64,000 bases of DNA from Allium sativum (lineage: Eukaryota; Streptophyta; Magnoliopsida; Asparagales; Amaryllidaceae). The position numbers and the translations under genes are program-made. The stretch is taken from the NCBI GenBank assembly GCA_030737875.1, contig CM060910.1, positions 68,270,501 through 68,334,500 on the forward strand, given 5' to 3'. Shown in pieces: positions 11,255 to 22,884 of the stretch. The notes beneath the pieces were generated by a model. The model had not been told where the DNA came from. It was given only the letters and a program-made list of their open reading frames with translations, and ran no database searches. Numbering within the stretch: the stretch's first letter is position 1; every line of letters starts with the position of its first letter.

Positions 11255-11952
11255 TCGGCGATTTGGTCAGAGGTGCAAACCAATTCGTTCCTTCGCCGCC
11301 GCCTCTAGGATAAAACAGCCTCTAAAATAGTAACTGATTTGCTTGCACAAACAAATCAGTGCAGATTTGCACTTTCGGGAAAAATACTGCTCGAAATTTC
11401 TTAGAAGTTTTAATGGCGGCTGAGAAGAAGAGAATATAAAATTCGGTGTTTTTCTCGTCTCAGATAAAATAGTATATATAGAACGAGAATTAGGTTTTGG
11501 GAGAAAATACCGGATCTGCTAAAATTTCGGGGGGATTAATTATTTTACCGTTGCAAAACTTTTCCGTTGCAGAATAAATATCGGTGCGCAAAATAATTTT
11601 TCCATAAAAAAAACGGTTCGAAAACAACTAAGTTTTATGGTCCAAAAATATAAGTGCCTACACCACAAAGCCCAAGCCCAAACCCGAACCGAACCGGGCC
11701 GGGCCGGGTCGGGTCGAGTCGAGTCGGTCGGTCGCGCGCGCGTGTGTGGTGGTCATGATGCATGGTCTCCCTCCTCACAACAATGCATGTATTGGGAGCC
11801 CAAGGCCCCAACATGACTTCTTAGAAACAAGTATAAATCCTTGCCTCTTCCCTATAATCCCATGATGTGGGACTACTCAAACATAGGAGCCATTCATACA
11901 CTTATTCAATCATTTTTAATAATTCACATAATGTTTGTAAACATTTCCAACA
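11203..11952 (-). repeat. 5' LTR of Copia-1
   Basis: 750 bp. It carries the TATA-like box at 11471-11482 (minus strand), expected to drive the genomic RNA, with a start site probably 25-30 nt further on. It also contains a TCCCACATCAT motif near its outer end, which recurs in other elements of the window. Confidence 0.93.
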
Positions 11953-11957
11953 GTTTT

Positions 11958-12689
11958 CCATAAACATTTACATAACTCCTGTAACTTGTTACGTCGAAGT
12001 TTTGATACTAGCCAGCTGAGTGCCACCATCCAAAAAGGCAAGCTGTTGGTTTTTCATTAATTTGGCATGCATTTTTTGTAGTATGCACAAACTGTATTAT
12101 TGTATTATAATAATGAATGTTAGTCACTATGTAGAATTCTATTTGTAGATAAGCACACATGCATGTGTTGTATAAAAATACCTTTTGAACACATTTTCAA
12201 AGGATTACTTATGCATTGAAACTCGAAATATCTCTTATTTTGAACTAAATATTTCTTATTTTTGTTATAACAGGAACAAATTGCTCATGTTTGGAGAAGA
12301 TATCAAAAGCAAAGCAAGATTAAATTAAGTATTCGAATACTTTGTAAGTAATTTGTTAATGCAATTATGTATGACATATTATGAGCATAGAAAGGTTGAT
12401 CAAACAATATGTATGAATTGTTAAGCTTGGATATGCGAAAAGTAGTTTGAATTATATGTATGAAATGTTAAAGTTTGGATATATGAACGTTGTTTGAATG
12501 ATGCATGAAATACTATATTGTAATTTACATATTTGTTGTTTGTGAAAATATGTTATGTTTATATACCTTTAAGAAATTGGTAATGATATATATAAACGTT
12601 GTTTGAACAATTTGCTTGTAGATAAAAGTAACAAAAGAGCTAAAATAGTGGTATACAAATGGTAAATGCTATGAAATTATATGTGAGAT
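11958..12689. other. Non-coding stretch with one exon-like segment
   Basis: AT-rich. The segment 12274-12343 has an ATAACAG acceptor and a perfect GTAAGT donor. One frame reads EQIAHVWRRYQKQSKIKLSI, and a second frame ends in a stop. The protein is not recognised. Confidence 0.35.
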
Positions 12690-13038
12690 TATAGGGTTTT
12701 AAAAACGCTATCAAATTATGCCAACAAACGCTATTAGAAATAGGAAATAAACGCTATAGAAATAAACAAGAAACGCTACAACAGAAGTAGTTTAAACGCT
12801 ATATAAAAAAGCATAAAACGCTATAATAGATAGAAGTTGGCTAAGATTTCATATAGCGTTTATGTTTAATAGCGAAGATAAAACGCTATAGAATTTTGAT
12901 TTTTCATAGCGTTTTTCTATCTGCTACTTATAGTTGAAGGTCTAACATAGCATGTCGTTATATAGCGTTCTCTGAAACGCTATGGTTGAATATAATAGCG
13001 TTTTTAAAACGCTATGAAATCCCCTTTTTGTTGTAGTG
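12690..13038 (-). mobile_element. CACTA (En/Spm-like) terminus with subterminal repeats
   Basis: Ends at 13038 in TTGTTGTAGTG, i.e. CACTACAACAA on the minus strand, the diagnostic CACTA terminus. The preceding 350 bp hold more than a dozen copies of AACGCTAT or its complement, the type of subterminal repeat array bound by CACTA transposases. Its right flank begins TTGCTAAGCAAT. The paralogous sequence at 63692 onwards continues unbroken through CGTTGCTAAGC, so the insertion point lies at that TTG. No opposite terminus was found, so the element is truncated. Confidence 0.7.
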
Positions 13039-13300
13039 TTGCTAAGCAATAGCAAAGGGAAACCAATAGGTGTTGAAAGTTTTTTTAAAAACCTTTGTCA
13101 AATATGATCCCTAGCTATGCTAAGGGAGAAGGACTGGGGGTGGCAACCCCCAAGGTGGTGTGTGAGGGTAACGCTCTCGCTAACGGGGTTACGTTAAAAT
13201 TTAAGGCAATCACAAATGCCTCTACTGTACCAGATTTACACACAGGCAGGCCGTGTGCTCCAATAAACAGATACACATATGTTATATCCATAAACAGATA
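13039..13300. repeat. Distal copy of the 63.7-64.0 kb repeat segment
   Basis: Near-identical to 63692-63950, including the GGGGGTGGCAACCCCC palindrome and the stretch GGGGTTACGTTAAAATTTAA. It is the end portion of the segment type found three times beyond 46 kb, here cut off on the left by the CACTA terminus. Confidence 0.8.
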
Positions 13301-13785
13301 AAGCCCAAGATTTTCCTAGGAAACAATGAAATCGTACATCAAACTTTTTCATTGCAAACAGCTGTAACAAGAATAAAGACAAAGTTGTGCGTACAAACTT
13401 CTTGATTTAAGCAACATACAAAAATATATTCAAGTCCAAACTGTGACTTAGTGTACGTACATGTAATCCCAAAAACAAAACAACTACATTATACCATTCT
13501 CCAAGTGCAGGAACGCCGAAATGGAATGCTAAAAACAAAACCACTGCATCTTATTTTCATATGTGTGCACAAAGATGTCGAATTTGCATGATCTAACATT
13601 GCTCATCTTATATATTAGAACCTTGACTTGTGCAGTGTTCTATAACATCCTTTCCACATATTTTTCCAGTTGGACGGATGACACTTTCCTGTAAAAGTTC
13701 AAAACAGCTGTTGGTCATCTATTAGATTCTACTATAAATAATTGAAAAAAAAACCATATGTAATTATATGCATTTCATCACTATA
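13301..13785. other. Non-coding stretch, nothing recognised
   Basis: No gene-like frame. Its last five bases (CTATA, 13781-13785) are the target duplication of the next element. Confidence 0.5.
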
Positions 13786-15767
13786 TGTAAAGTTAATAAT
13801 CTGAGATGTTTCATACAGTTGTGTTTGTATTTCATATTGTACCAGTGTGTAACCCGTGCATTGCACACGATAATACTATCAAAAATAGTATTTATTTTTT
13901 TAATGTTAAAATGAGGATTTTGTTATGCAATATATGATAAATTTTAATGCGAAATATACAAGCTATTAAATAAAATTATTATTAATATATATGTTTAATA
14001 GTTTACATAAACAACTTGCATGTGTGTATTTGAGAATTTTTTAATCATTTTTATTGATATAGATATACATGTTGAAATTGATATGTGTTAATAATTTATT
14101 CGATGAATCAACAAATATTGTTTGACAGAATTTGTTTTAATAGGTTAAATGTAAAATTACGAAGTTAGTTTAACTGTATAACGTAGTAAAAGAATTAAAA
14201 AGAAATTTGCAAAAAAATTTATTATAAATTTGTTGTGGAGTTACTGATGTCCAAAAAGAATATTATAATATATAGTAAATTCTTGATATAAACGAATCAT
14301 AATTAATTTACAAATTAAAATTTTCATTATCGTTGATATACATAGTTCATGTTATGTGATTTAAACATATTTATAGTTGCATAAAAAAAAATACTTTTTT
14401 AAATATAAATATACATACTAAAATTGGCGTATATTTTTAAGAGCTATTAGAAAAATGGATTAAATGATCTATAAGATATTTAAATAATTAGAATTTAATA
14501 TTTCATTAGTAGTTTAAACATATGGATTGAAATATAAAATATCATAAAAGAATTGATATGGTTCAGCAAATAACTGTAAAAATGTACGTACTTGGAGCGG
14601 GAATTATTTTCTTTAATTTATGACAAATTTATTGTGATAAGTGTATAATATATTTTTTTACTATTGTTTACATATATTATTTAAATTGCGTAGGTTATTC
14701 AATTTTTTATTTAGAAGAAAACCTAATTTTTTCATTTATGTTGATATGAATATGGTGTACATTTTAAGACATCATACTCAATGTTAATTAGATGAATTAA
14801 AAATAATTTATTGATTGAATTCATTTGTTAAATTCAAAATCACATAATTAATTAAAACATATCAATTTAAATGTACAAATTTAAATGATATTGTATAGTG
14901 TTTTGTAGGTAACTAATTTAATTTTAAAATGTAGGTGTTTAACATTAATATTACAATGCAATACACGGTAAATATATTAACGTAAATGAGTTCAACTTTG
15001 AACTTGCGATAGTTAATTATGTTTATAATTTATGTTATATGACTGACGTGTTTATATATTTGAGTTGTTTTTCATTTTTGTTAATATGAATATGGTTAAT
15101 CTTGATGTGATTTATAAGACAAATCAATGAATAATGGTTTGCTAAAGTTTTTTAAGTATTTTCGATATTATGTAATTAACTGTAAAATATGGTACTAAGT
15201 GTAAACTATTAGAAAATAAATGAGAGAGACTTAAATGATAACATAAAGTTTTAAATGTAGGTACTCGAAGCTAAAAAGCATAATTTTGTCAATTTTGCAT
15301 TTAAAAGAAATATCAGTTAATTAAATTTGTTTAAATTGCTTAAATATAAGATTATGTAACTAATTTAAATACATGAACTTAAATGTAAAATGTTGGAAGC
15401 TAACTGTGAATAAATAATTATGTAAACTTTGTAATGTTCATATTAAAATGTAAAATGACAGAAAAAGTAAAATAATGTGAGAGAAATAGTAAATATGTGT
15501 AAAGTGATAAGCTAATTAAAAACTAAAATATCTGGATAGAATCAGGAAGAATAGAGAAAACTGCTAGAATTAAGGAGAGAGCTTTAAAAGTTTCCGCTTT
15601 ACTATTCTTTAATAGATTCGGTTTCTATTGTATTTGTATTTTGTATTTTGTTGTTTGAATGGGCTGGACTGTAAAAGCCCACTTGTTTGTATAAATACTA
15701 AATACTTTGTATCGGTTTGGTAGCTTAAATAGAAAAACATTATACTTTGACTAAAGCTCTCTCCTCA
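13786..15767 (+). repeat. 5' LTR of Copia-2, split by a Helitron
   Basis: Two pieces, 13786-13841 and 15617-15767, together match the intact 3' LTR at 31489-31696. The sequence at the break in the intact LTR (TATTGTATTCGG) is restored exactly when 13842-15616 is removed. Confidence 0.9.
13842..15616 (-). mobile_element. Non-autonomous Helitron (1,775 bp)
   Basis: Read on the minus strand it starts TCTATTAAAGAATAG and ends in ACACTGG, giving 5'-TC and CTRR-3' termini. A GTGCAATGCAC hairpin lies about 15 nt before the 3' end. It sits between A and T of the host LTR with no target duplication, as Helitrons do. The intact second LTR proves both borders to the base. The interior is very AT-rich with no Rep/helicase coding capacity, so it must have been moved by another element's transposase. 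Confidence 0.85.
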
Positions 15768-15780
15768 TGGTATTGTAGCC
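15768..15780 (+). other. Primer-binding site of Copia-2
   Basis: TGGTATTGTAGCC directly after the 5' LTR. It is a diverged form of the initiator-methionine tRNA complement TGGTATCAGAGCC. Confidence 0.8.
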
Positions 15781-15857
15781 ACGGTGATATCAGATCTAGA
15801 TCTAAATTTTTTCTTTTCTTCTCGATTTCTTCCTCTTTCTTAATTTCCTCTTCTAAA

Positions 15858-17246
15858 ATGGTGAATACCAGTTCTGAATCTATTCAATCTGATGCACCTA
15901 TTCAAATTAATCAACCGATCAATTTCAACGATCCCTATTATCTCTCAAATTCAGATCATCCAGGGATACAGCTTGGAAATCATGTAATATCAGGTTCGAA
16001 TTATTTGAATTGGTGTAGAACGGTCAGGATAACATTGATTGCTCGAAATAAGTTGCAATTTGTTGATGGTACTCTCCCTATGCCATCAATTGATTCAACT
16101 AATTATCAGAAATGGGTGAGAAACGACTATGTGGTTAAGTCATGGATCTTGAATTCTATGGATAAAGTTTTGTCAGAGAGCTTTATGCTTGTTGATTCTT
16201 CGTATCAACTTTGGAAGGAATTAGGTGAAAGATTTGGTCAGACTACAGCCCCAAGACTGTTTGAATTGCACCAAAATCTGACTTCGACTTATCAGAATGA
16301 ACTCAGTATTGCTAAGTATTATGGAAAATTAAAGACGATTTGGGATCAACTTCAGATTCTTGAAGGATTTCCTGAATGCAAATGTGGTGTTCTGAAGAAT
16401 TGCTATTGTGGTATTCTTAAAAAGGTAGTTGAAAATGATCAACGAAATAAATTTACGCAGTTTTTATCTGGATTCACAATAGAGTATGTTTAGGTTACAA
16501 CAAATATTTTAAGTACAGATCCTCTTCCCAAGGTTCACAAGGCTTATTATATTTTAAAACAAATTGAGCACCAGGATAAGATAGCAGAGAAGAATTCTAG
16601 TCATGTTGAGACAAATGCTTTTAATGTTGTCAAGAATTTTCCCAAACCAAATCTGCAGTATGCAAGAAGAGATGCTAAAAGAAAGAAAAGTGAGTTAAAC
16701 TGTGAACATTGCAAGAAAAAGGTGCATTCAATTGATCTGTGCTTTAAATTGATTGGGTATCCAGAATGGTGGAATAAAGAAATTGTAGCAAAACTAAATC
16801 AAGCTTCTAAAAAGGTTAATAGTGCTCAAGTTCAGTCTGATAAAGGAATTCTTGGAAACAAACCAGAATATGCTGATGTTTCAAGTGTTGCTTTGAACCT
16901 TGTGACAGCTGAAGATGAACAGTTTGATCTAGTTTTGGTTTCTGCTGTATATAATCAAGTCATGAAGATGGTTCAACCTTCTTCTGCTTCTTGCTTCGAG
17001 GATAATCCACTTGTTTCTTTAATCAATCATGCAGGTAAAATTTCTTCAATTACTGAAGATAATTTTACTAAGTGCACTTATCAGAAATCTTGGATAGTCG
17101 ATACTGGAGCTACTAACCATGTGACATCTGATATAACTCTTTGCTTCACTAAAAAGCTAAAAATTCCTATAAAAGTTACTCTGCCTGATGGATCTATTAT
17201 TCTTCTTAATCATGTTGGAACTATACGTTTAAATAAAAATTTATAG
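15858..17246 (+). pseudogene. Gag and protease part of Copia-2, broken
   Basis: The start ATG at 15858 lies 90 bp after the primer site. The N-terminal Gag domain reads DPYYLSNSDHPG and NYLNWCRTVRITL, typical of the Retrofit/Ale Gag. An in-frame TAG at 16491-16493 breaks it, yet the same frame continues with PLPKVHKAYYILKQIE. A CCHC knuckle follows (CEHCKKKVHSIDLC, then FKLIGYPEWW), and then the protease motif WIVDTGATNHVT. The frame closes at 17244-17246. Integrase and beyond lie on the far side of the nested element. Confidence 0.85.
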
Positions 17247-17296
17247 TTACAAAATGTATTATACATTCCTAGCTTCTAAAATAATCTTCTTTCTAT

Positions 17297-17875
17297 AGGA
17301 AAGCTTCTTGATCAAAATAGATCACAGCCAAATTCACAAATTCTTCTTGCTATTTTCAGCACCTTGAATCGAATGTAATTCAAGCAATTGGATCAAGGGT
17401 TTCTGGTTTATACAGATTATCTTTTTCATCTTTCTTATGTTTTGTTTCTTCAAATTTTCATTATGTATTCTAGAATAATTGTTCTCTTGCTTTTATATAC
17501 AATACTATTACATCATGTAACAAACCTAGTGTTGATATTCTTCAAGCTAGGTTAGGTCATCCTTCTTTTAATAAAATGAAATGTATTCAAAATCTTTATC
17601 AGGCAGAATACTTAAGGATTTTACTTGTGAAGCATTCTGTAGGAAAGCTTCTTGATCAAAATAGTATCACAGCCAAATTCACAAATTCTTCTTGCTATTT
17701 TCAGGACCTTGAATCGAATTTAATTCAAGCAATTGGATCAACGATTTCTAGTTTATACAGATTGTCTTTTTCATCTTTCTTATGTTCTGTTTCTTCAAAT
17801 TTTCATTATGTATTAAAGAATAATTGTTCTCTTGCTTTTATAAACAATACTGTTACATCATGTAACAAACCTAGA
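17297..17875 (+). repeat. Tandem duplication of about 345 bp inside Copia-2
   Basis: The segment beginning AGGAAAGCTTCTTGATCAAA at 17297 recurs at 17641. Both run to AACAAACCTAG (17529 and 17874). The first copy continues into the integrase zinc-binding region (ARLGHPSFNKMKCIQ). The second is interrupted by the giant-LTR element and resumes with the same integrase words at 28623. The duplication therefore predates that insertion. Confidence 0.85.
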
Positions 17876-20800
17876 TGTGACGACCCCAAAACCCCGTACG
17901 ACGGTGTCAAGGGTAATCTTTGGAATATAACACATAAACAGATAATAGCAGAACAGAAATAAATAAATACACCAAATAATGTACAATAGAATACACTGGA
18001 TAAACGTAATCATCAGAGTTACACAGTATACAGGATCATACTTAGTACAAATACAGTTCAGCTATACATGAATGTCTACAGCGGAAAACAAACATAATAT
18101 GTACAATAGGAGCTGAACAACATAAAAAGAGATAAATGATAGAATCCATCTTCAGCTCCAGCTATCCAGAAAGAGCCTGCTAAAATCTGAAGACATGGCT
18201 GCCCGTGTAGAAACAAGGGCACCCGGGTTTGCAAGTGAAACAAACTACGAGTCAGTTATGGGACTGGTATGAAAAATCTACTTAACACATCATATAATTT
18301 GGCTAATCATAGGACCACGCCACTTTCGCGGAACGGGTTTACTCCATTGGATTGCCAGTGCTTAAAACAAGTAAATCTTTTAAACATCGCAATGCTTTTT
18401 ATAAAAATGAAGCCGATATAAGATTCAAGTCTCATCACACAATGCAACGCAAACCGGAGGATAGAGTTTTACCTTATATCGACCAAGATATGCTTAATAC
18501 GTGTAAAGTAAAACCACTTAAAATGTAAGTTTTGTCGTTTAATTCTTAATTAGACTCCAACTGTAAATTAGTAAGAGAACGATTCCCTAAGTATTAACCC
18601 CGCAGGCCGAAACCAACATCAGACCAATACCCAGGAAACCACCCATCTTAGCTCATTTCCAGTTAGTTTCTAATTTTATAAACAATCATAAATATCAATC
18701 ACAGATGACATGAGCGTCCCATGCCACTAAGTCGCCAAATATAGGTTTACAATCAAAACTGCACGATCACGTATTTAGAAATTGGATTTCCGTCATGAAC
18801 CAAGGCAAAAGATAGTCCTTACCGAATTCGAGACTCTGTAGCCGGAGCCTCCGGAACAGCTGCAACTGCACCTTGGAGCGACAGGGCCGGTTCACTCGAT
18901 GTGGATTATAGTGCCTGAACAATGCGTTTCCCCGCCCTTTGGGGCGTAAATGAGCCAACGAATGACTCCATCGGTCCCGGATCGACCGATATAACTGAGG
19001 CGCCTCGCAACAACAACAACCACACAGGTGAAAATAATATAAATGTCAGCCAGCTTAAGCATTGACACCACCTCTAGCTAGAAAGAAACGCATGTCCTCC
19101 CTGAGGTCCTCTCCCGTTTCTGGCTCATACCGGGATATGAGGCTCGCGAATTCACGTTATACACAAAGCTATGCTACACAGGCCGTACTTTGATCATCAA
19201 CCACAAGACTTTGCTTTTCAACAGAAGCCTTGATCACTGCATCTTAGCATGCCACACAGGCAATTCACACCATGCAACTGATGGCTATCAATCACACAGA
19301 ATGAATTCCAATGTCAGACACGCAGTCCATTTACAAGTCCGTTATGAGTCTGAACGAAACCGGAGGCACTATATACCTCGCATACCCATCGATCTCCACG
19401 TATGTCTGGACGATCACCACTCATTATCCATATTTCGGGATGGATCCTAATCAAGACATCAGTTATCATCCAACCGAGGTGAAGATCTCCGGTCTTCAAC
19501 CACCATCTTCATCATCGACTTCTTATCGTCGATTCAGTTATTCAGAATGGGATCAACCCGGTCTTTCTGAGCAACTCGTGTATATAATAAACAAGTGCTA
19601 CACAAACACAACATACGCCTTATTCCAATTCATCGGTCATTAACCGTAAATTAGTAAGAGAACGATTTCCTAAATATTAACCCCGAAGGCCGAAACCAAC
19701 ATCAGATCAAAACCCAGGAAACCATTCAACTTAGCTAACCTTCAGTTAGTTTATAAATTTCACATTCAACCATTAAATATCCAATAAACCAGGTAAATTC
19801 GTTTTCAATCCATTTCATATCGTTTATAATATTTTATAACGATTTATCACTATTTTTATTCATTTAAAAATAGCTAATTTATTCAAATGACGTATTAGGC
19901 CATAACACGGCCGTGGCGCTGTTTTTCTTCAGATTTGGTTTACACATATCTGAAAATCTAACCATTGGATCTCCACAAAATTTATATCATTAGAAAGATC
20001 TTTTCAAAACGAATCCAACCGTTCCAGTTTTGGGAAAATCCGACAGTCGGATCTCTCGGTATACTCGTTTGAAGTTTCGATTTCAAAATACGAACTGCGG
20101 CGTCGTTATTCGATTTAATTTAATTATATATATATATATAATCGATTCTGGCGCTGTTTTTCTTCAGATTTGAATTAAACATTCCAGACAATCCAACCGT
20201 TGGATCTTCACAAAGTGGGTGTCGTTGGAAAGATATTTCCAAAGCGAACTCAACGGTTTCAGTTTCGGGAAAATCCGATGGTCGGATCTCCCGCACTAAT
20301 CGTTTGAAATCACGGTTTCAAAACATGAAATACAGCTTCGTTATTCGATATTTTAATTCTATATATATATAAATATAATCTATTCTTCGATTTCAAAACC
20401 ATATTCTTTTCATACCTTTGATAAAAATGATATTTTTATCCAACAAACATTTATTTCGACACTTCACTATTTTTAACAATTCATGTTTATAATAAAAATG
20501 TGATTTTTATTGTAAAACAATTTATTTCAAAACATGACTATTTTATATAGTTCATATAGATGATAAAAATATGTTTTTTATTATAAAACAATTTATTTCA
20601 AAACACGACTATTTTATATAGTTCATATAGATGATAAAACTATGATTTTTATTATAAAACAATTTATTTCAAAACACGACTATTTTATATAGTTCATATA
20701 GATGATAAAAATATGAATTTTATTATACAACAATTTATTTCAAAACATTAATGTCTTCAACACATGAAATTCTATTCAACACATGAATTTCTATTCAACA

Positions 20801-21188
20801 CATGAATTTCTATTCAACACATGAATATAGTTTCAACACATGAAAATAATTCTAACACATGAATATTATTCAAAATTTCGGCAGCATAACGGCAGGGTAG
20901 TTAAAACCGGGGCCGTCCCTAGTACGGCTTCTCGCTTTACCTTAAAGCCTCGCAGCTTTTGGCAAAGGGGATTTCATGCATCTAGTTCGCACGCAGGCGG
21001 CATGTTATTTTTTTTTCCACAAACTAATCCTATGTGGTTTCAACCAAATAATTCTCAACCACAAACGGGTATTTTTCAACCATAATCAATCAATTTCAAC
21101 CACAAACAATTCTAATCAACCATTCGCTATCAACCAATTTTCACACCAATCACAGCCAATAAATATCGTCCATGATTTGTGGGCGAGG

Positions 21189-21234
<46 letters not shown>

Positions 21235-22884
21235 TATATTTCACTTCACTTCAACACATATATAATTTTTACAACGCATATATAACTTACACATCGAACG
21301 TACAACTTATACAACGCTTATACATGAGGTGTGCAACGCTTATATAACTCATACATCGACTATATAATTTATATATCGTCGCTTTCCATATCGTTTATAA
21401 TTTAGAAATCTCACATTGGGTTCCACCCCACCAAAAATAGCAGAAGGCTCAGAAAAATATCCGGTCTCTTCTAATATGTAGAAGACGTCCACACGAGTCC
21501 ATTGTCTCTTGTTTCACTGAATTTCGTCAAGAAACGAAAAAGATATGATTTTTACAGTGAAATCAAAAACCGTAGTGCTTAAAAGTGCTATTAAATAGTT
21601 TAATATAAAATCAACCGTTACCTCTCTGATTTGTTCAAAACTAGGTTTCAGCTTTTCTCAAAATCCGTGTAGCGGTTGCTCAATCGGATTTCACCACCGG
21701 GTTGGGTTTGGAGAGGCGCACATGCGCCAGAGAGGGGGTCCAGTTCGGTGGCTCCAGGCGGGCTCGGCGGCGATCCAAAGAGCGGATGTTCCCGGGGGTG
21801 ATTCGAAGGAAATACCTCATGAAAGAGGGAGTGCTTGGTATGGATTTGAAGCTCGTCTCGAGCTCTTCAAAATCCTCAACTGGGTCGAGGTCTGAATCGA
21901 AGTGGTTTGGCCAGAAAATGGACGGGAATGTCGGAAGGGGTTTCCGTCGTTCGTAATGAGAGGGAGAGAGAAAGCGGGGAGAGAGAAAATGTTACTGGCC
22001 AATGAGATTTTTTTTTTATTTATATATTTTAAAAATTCGAAAATACCCCTTATCTCATACGAATTCCAATCCAAACTCAACGACTGTCGTCCCCAGCTAA
22101 ATACCCCCATTCTGAACACAATGTGATATGTTTCGTAGGCCCATTCGAATGTTTCAGTCAGTTTTCCTTCAAATTAAAATATAAAACATTCAATAATTAT
22201 TTTGAACGTACATTTCAATTTGCCGGGGCCACATACTGATTCTAAAAATTCCAGAAAAATAAATCTAGCTATGTTTTGACGATACGGTCCCAACAAAACT
22301 AGTTTCGTCGAATTCTGAGGTCGTTTGAAAAATGGCCCTTTTCTGGTCGATCCAATTTAATAGAAATCGACCAAACACATTTTCCTTTGCCACGCACACA
22401 TACTACCATCAAAAATTATGAAATTTGAAACCTAGCAATAATTTGATATCCCGGATCCAACAAAAGTAGTTTCGTCGAATTCTGAGGTCATTTGCAAAAT
22501 GGCCATTTTCACGGGCTATATAAATTCTTTAGCGACCTTTCTGAAAATTCATTTGGCCATAACTTTTGCTTCCCGCTACGAAACTTCAATTTTTCAAATT
22601 CATTAGAAAGATATCTACTAAAAGATTTAAATATTTTTGGTTTCACGAAAATCCGTTTTGTTTTGCACCCGGTACAGTCAGTCAAGATTTGAATTCAAAT
22701 TTTGAAACTACCGCGTCATTTCAGGCCTTGTTTATAATTAGAAATAATTATATTCATTTTCAAACGTCGATTCAAACTTACTTTTCGTCGCTATTATTTA
22801 AAATATTTATTTTAAATATTTAAAATCCACTAAAATAGCCAATTTAAAATTTTTAAATTGGTTCAGATTTTACGGGTTGTTACA
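17876..22884 (-). repeat. 3' LTR of the giant-LTR element (complete)
   Basis: TGTGACGACC...GTTGTTACA on the plus strand. It contains a roughly 235-bp imperfect internal duplication (each copy starting GGCGCTGTTTTTCTTCAG, near 19915 and 20150), a 71-bp tandem repeat, a 19-bp CAACACATGAATTTCTATT repeat, a TA microsatellite at 21192-21232 and a GC-rich island at about 21690-21990. Confidence 0.88.
20490..20860. repeat. 71-bp and 19-bp tandem repeats in the giant LTR
   Basis: About four units of a 71-bp motif (TGATAAAAATATG ... TAGTTCATATAGA; unit starts at 20561, 20632 and 20703), followed by units of about 19 bp based on CAACACATGAATTTCTATT. The same pair of arrays recurs in the other LTR near 26760-27150 with different unit sequences. 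Confidence 0.85.

Larger units (their letters stand above)
5956..11952 (-). mobile_element. Complete young Ty1/copia retrotransposon (Copia-1)
   Basis: A 5,997-bp element flanked by the 5-bp direct repeat GTTTT at 5951-5955 and 11953-11957. Its LTRs run TGTTGG...CCAACA at 5956-6710 (755 bp) and 11203-11952 (750 bp). By eye they differ only at two substitutions and one 5-bp unit of a GGGCC repeat. The polypurine tract, AGTGGGGGAT on the minus strand, abuts the 3' LTR. One uninterrupted gag-pol frame fills the interior. The protein order (protease, integrase, reverse transcriptase, RNase H) defines Copia. The lineage looks Tork/Tnt1-like, which is a judgement from protein style only. Everything needed for mobility appears present except a conventional tRNA primer-binding site. 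Confidence 0.95.

Noticed and set aside
19311..19643. A 110-codon plus-strand frame open in both giant LTRs (also 25571-25903)
   Set aside because: It is antisense to the element. The two translations differ at about 11 of 110 positions, nearly every nucleotide change altering an amino acid, so there is no sign of selection. It is open in both only because the LTRs are copies.
21702..21956. Basic plus-strand frame in the GC island of the giant LTR (MGLERRTCAREG...)
   Set aside because: No recognised domain, antisense to the element, and its counterpart in the other LTR is altered. Likely a composition effect.
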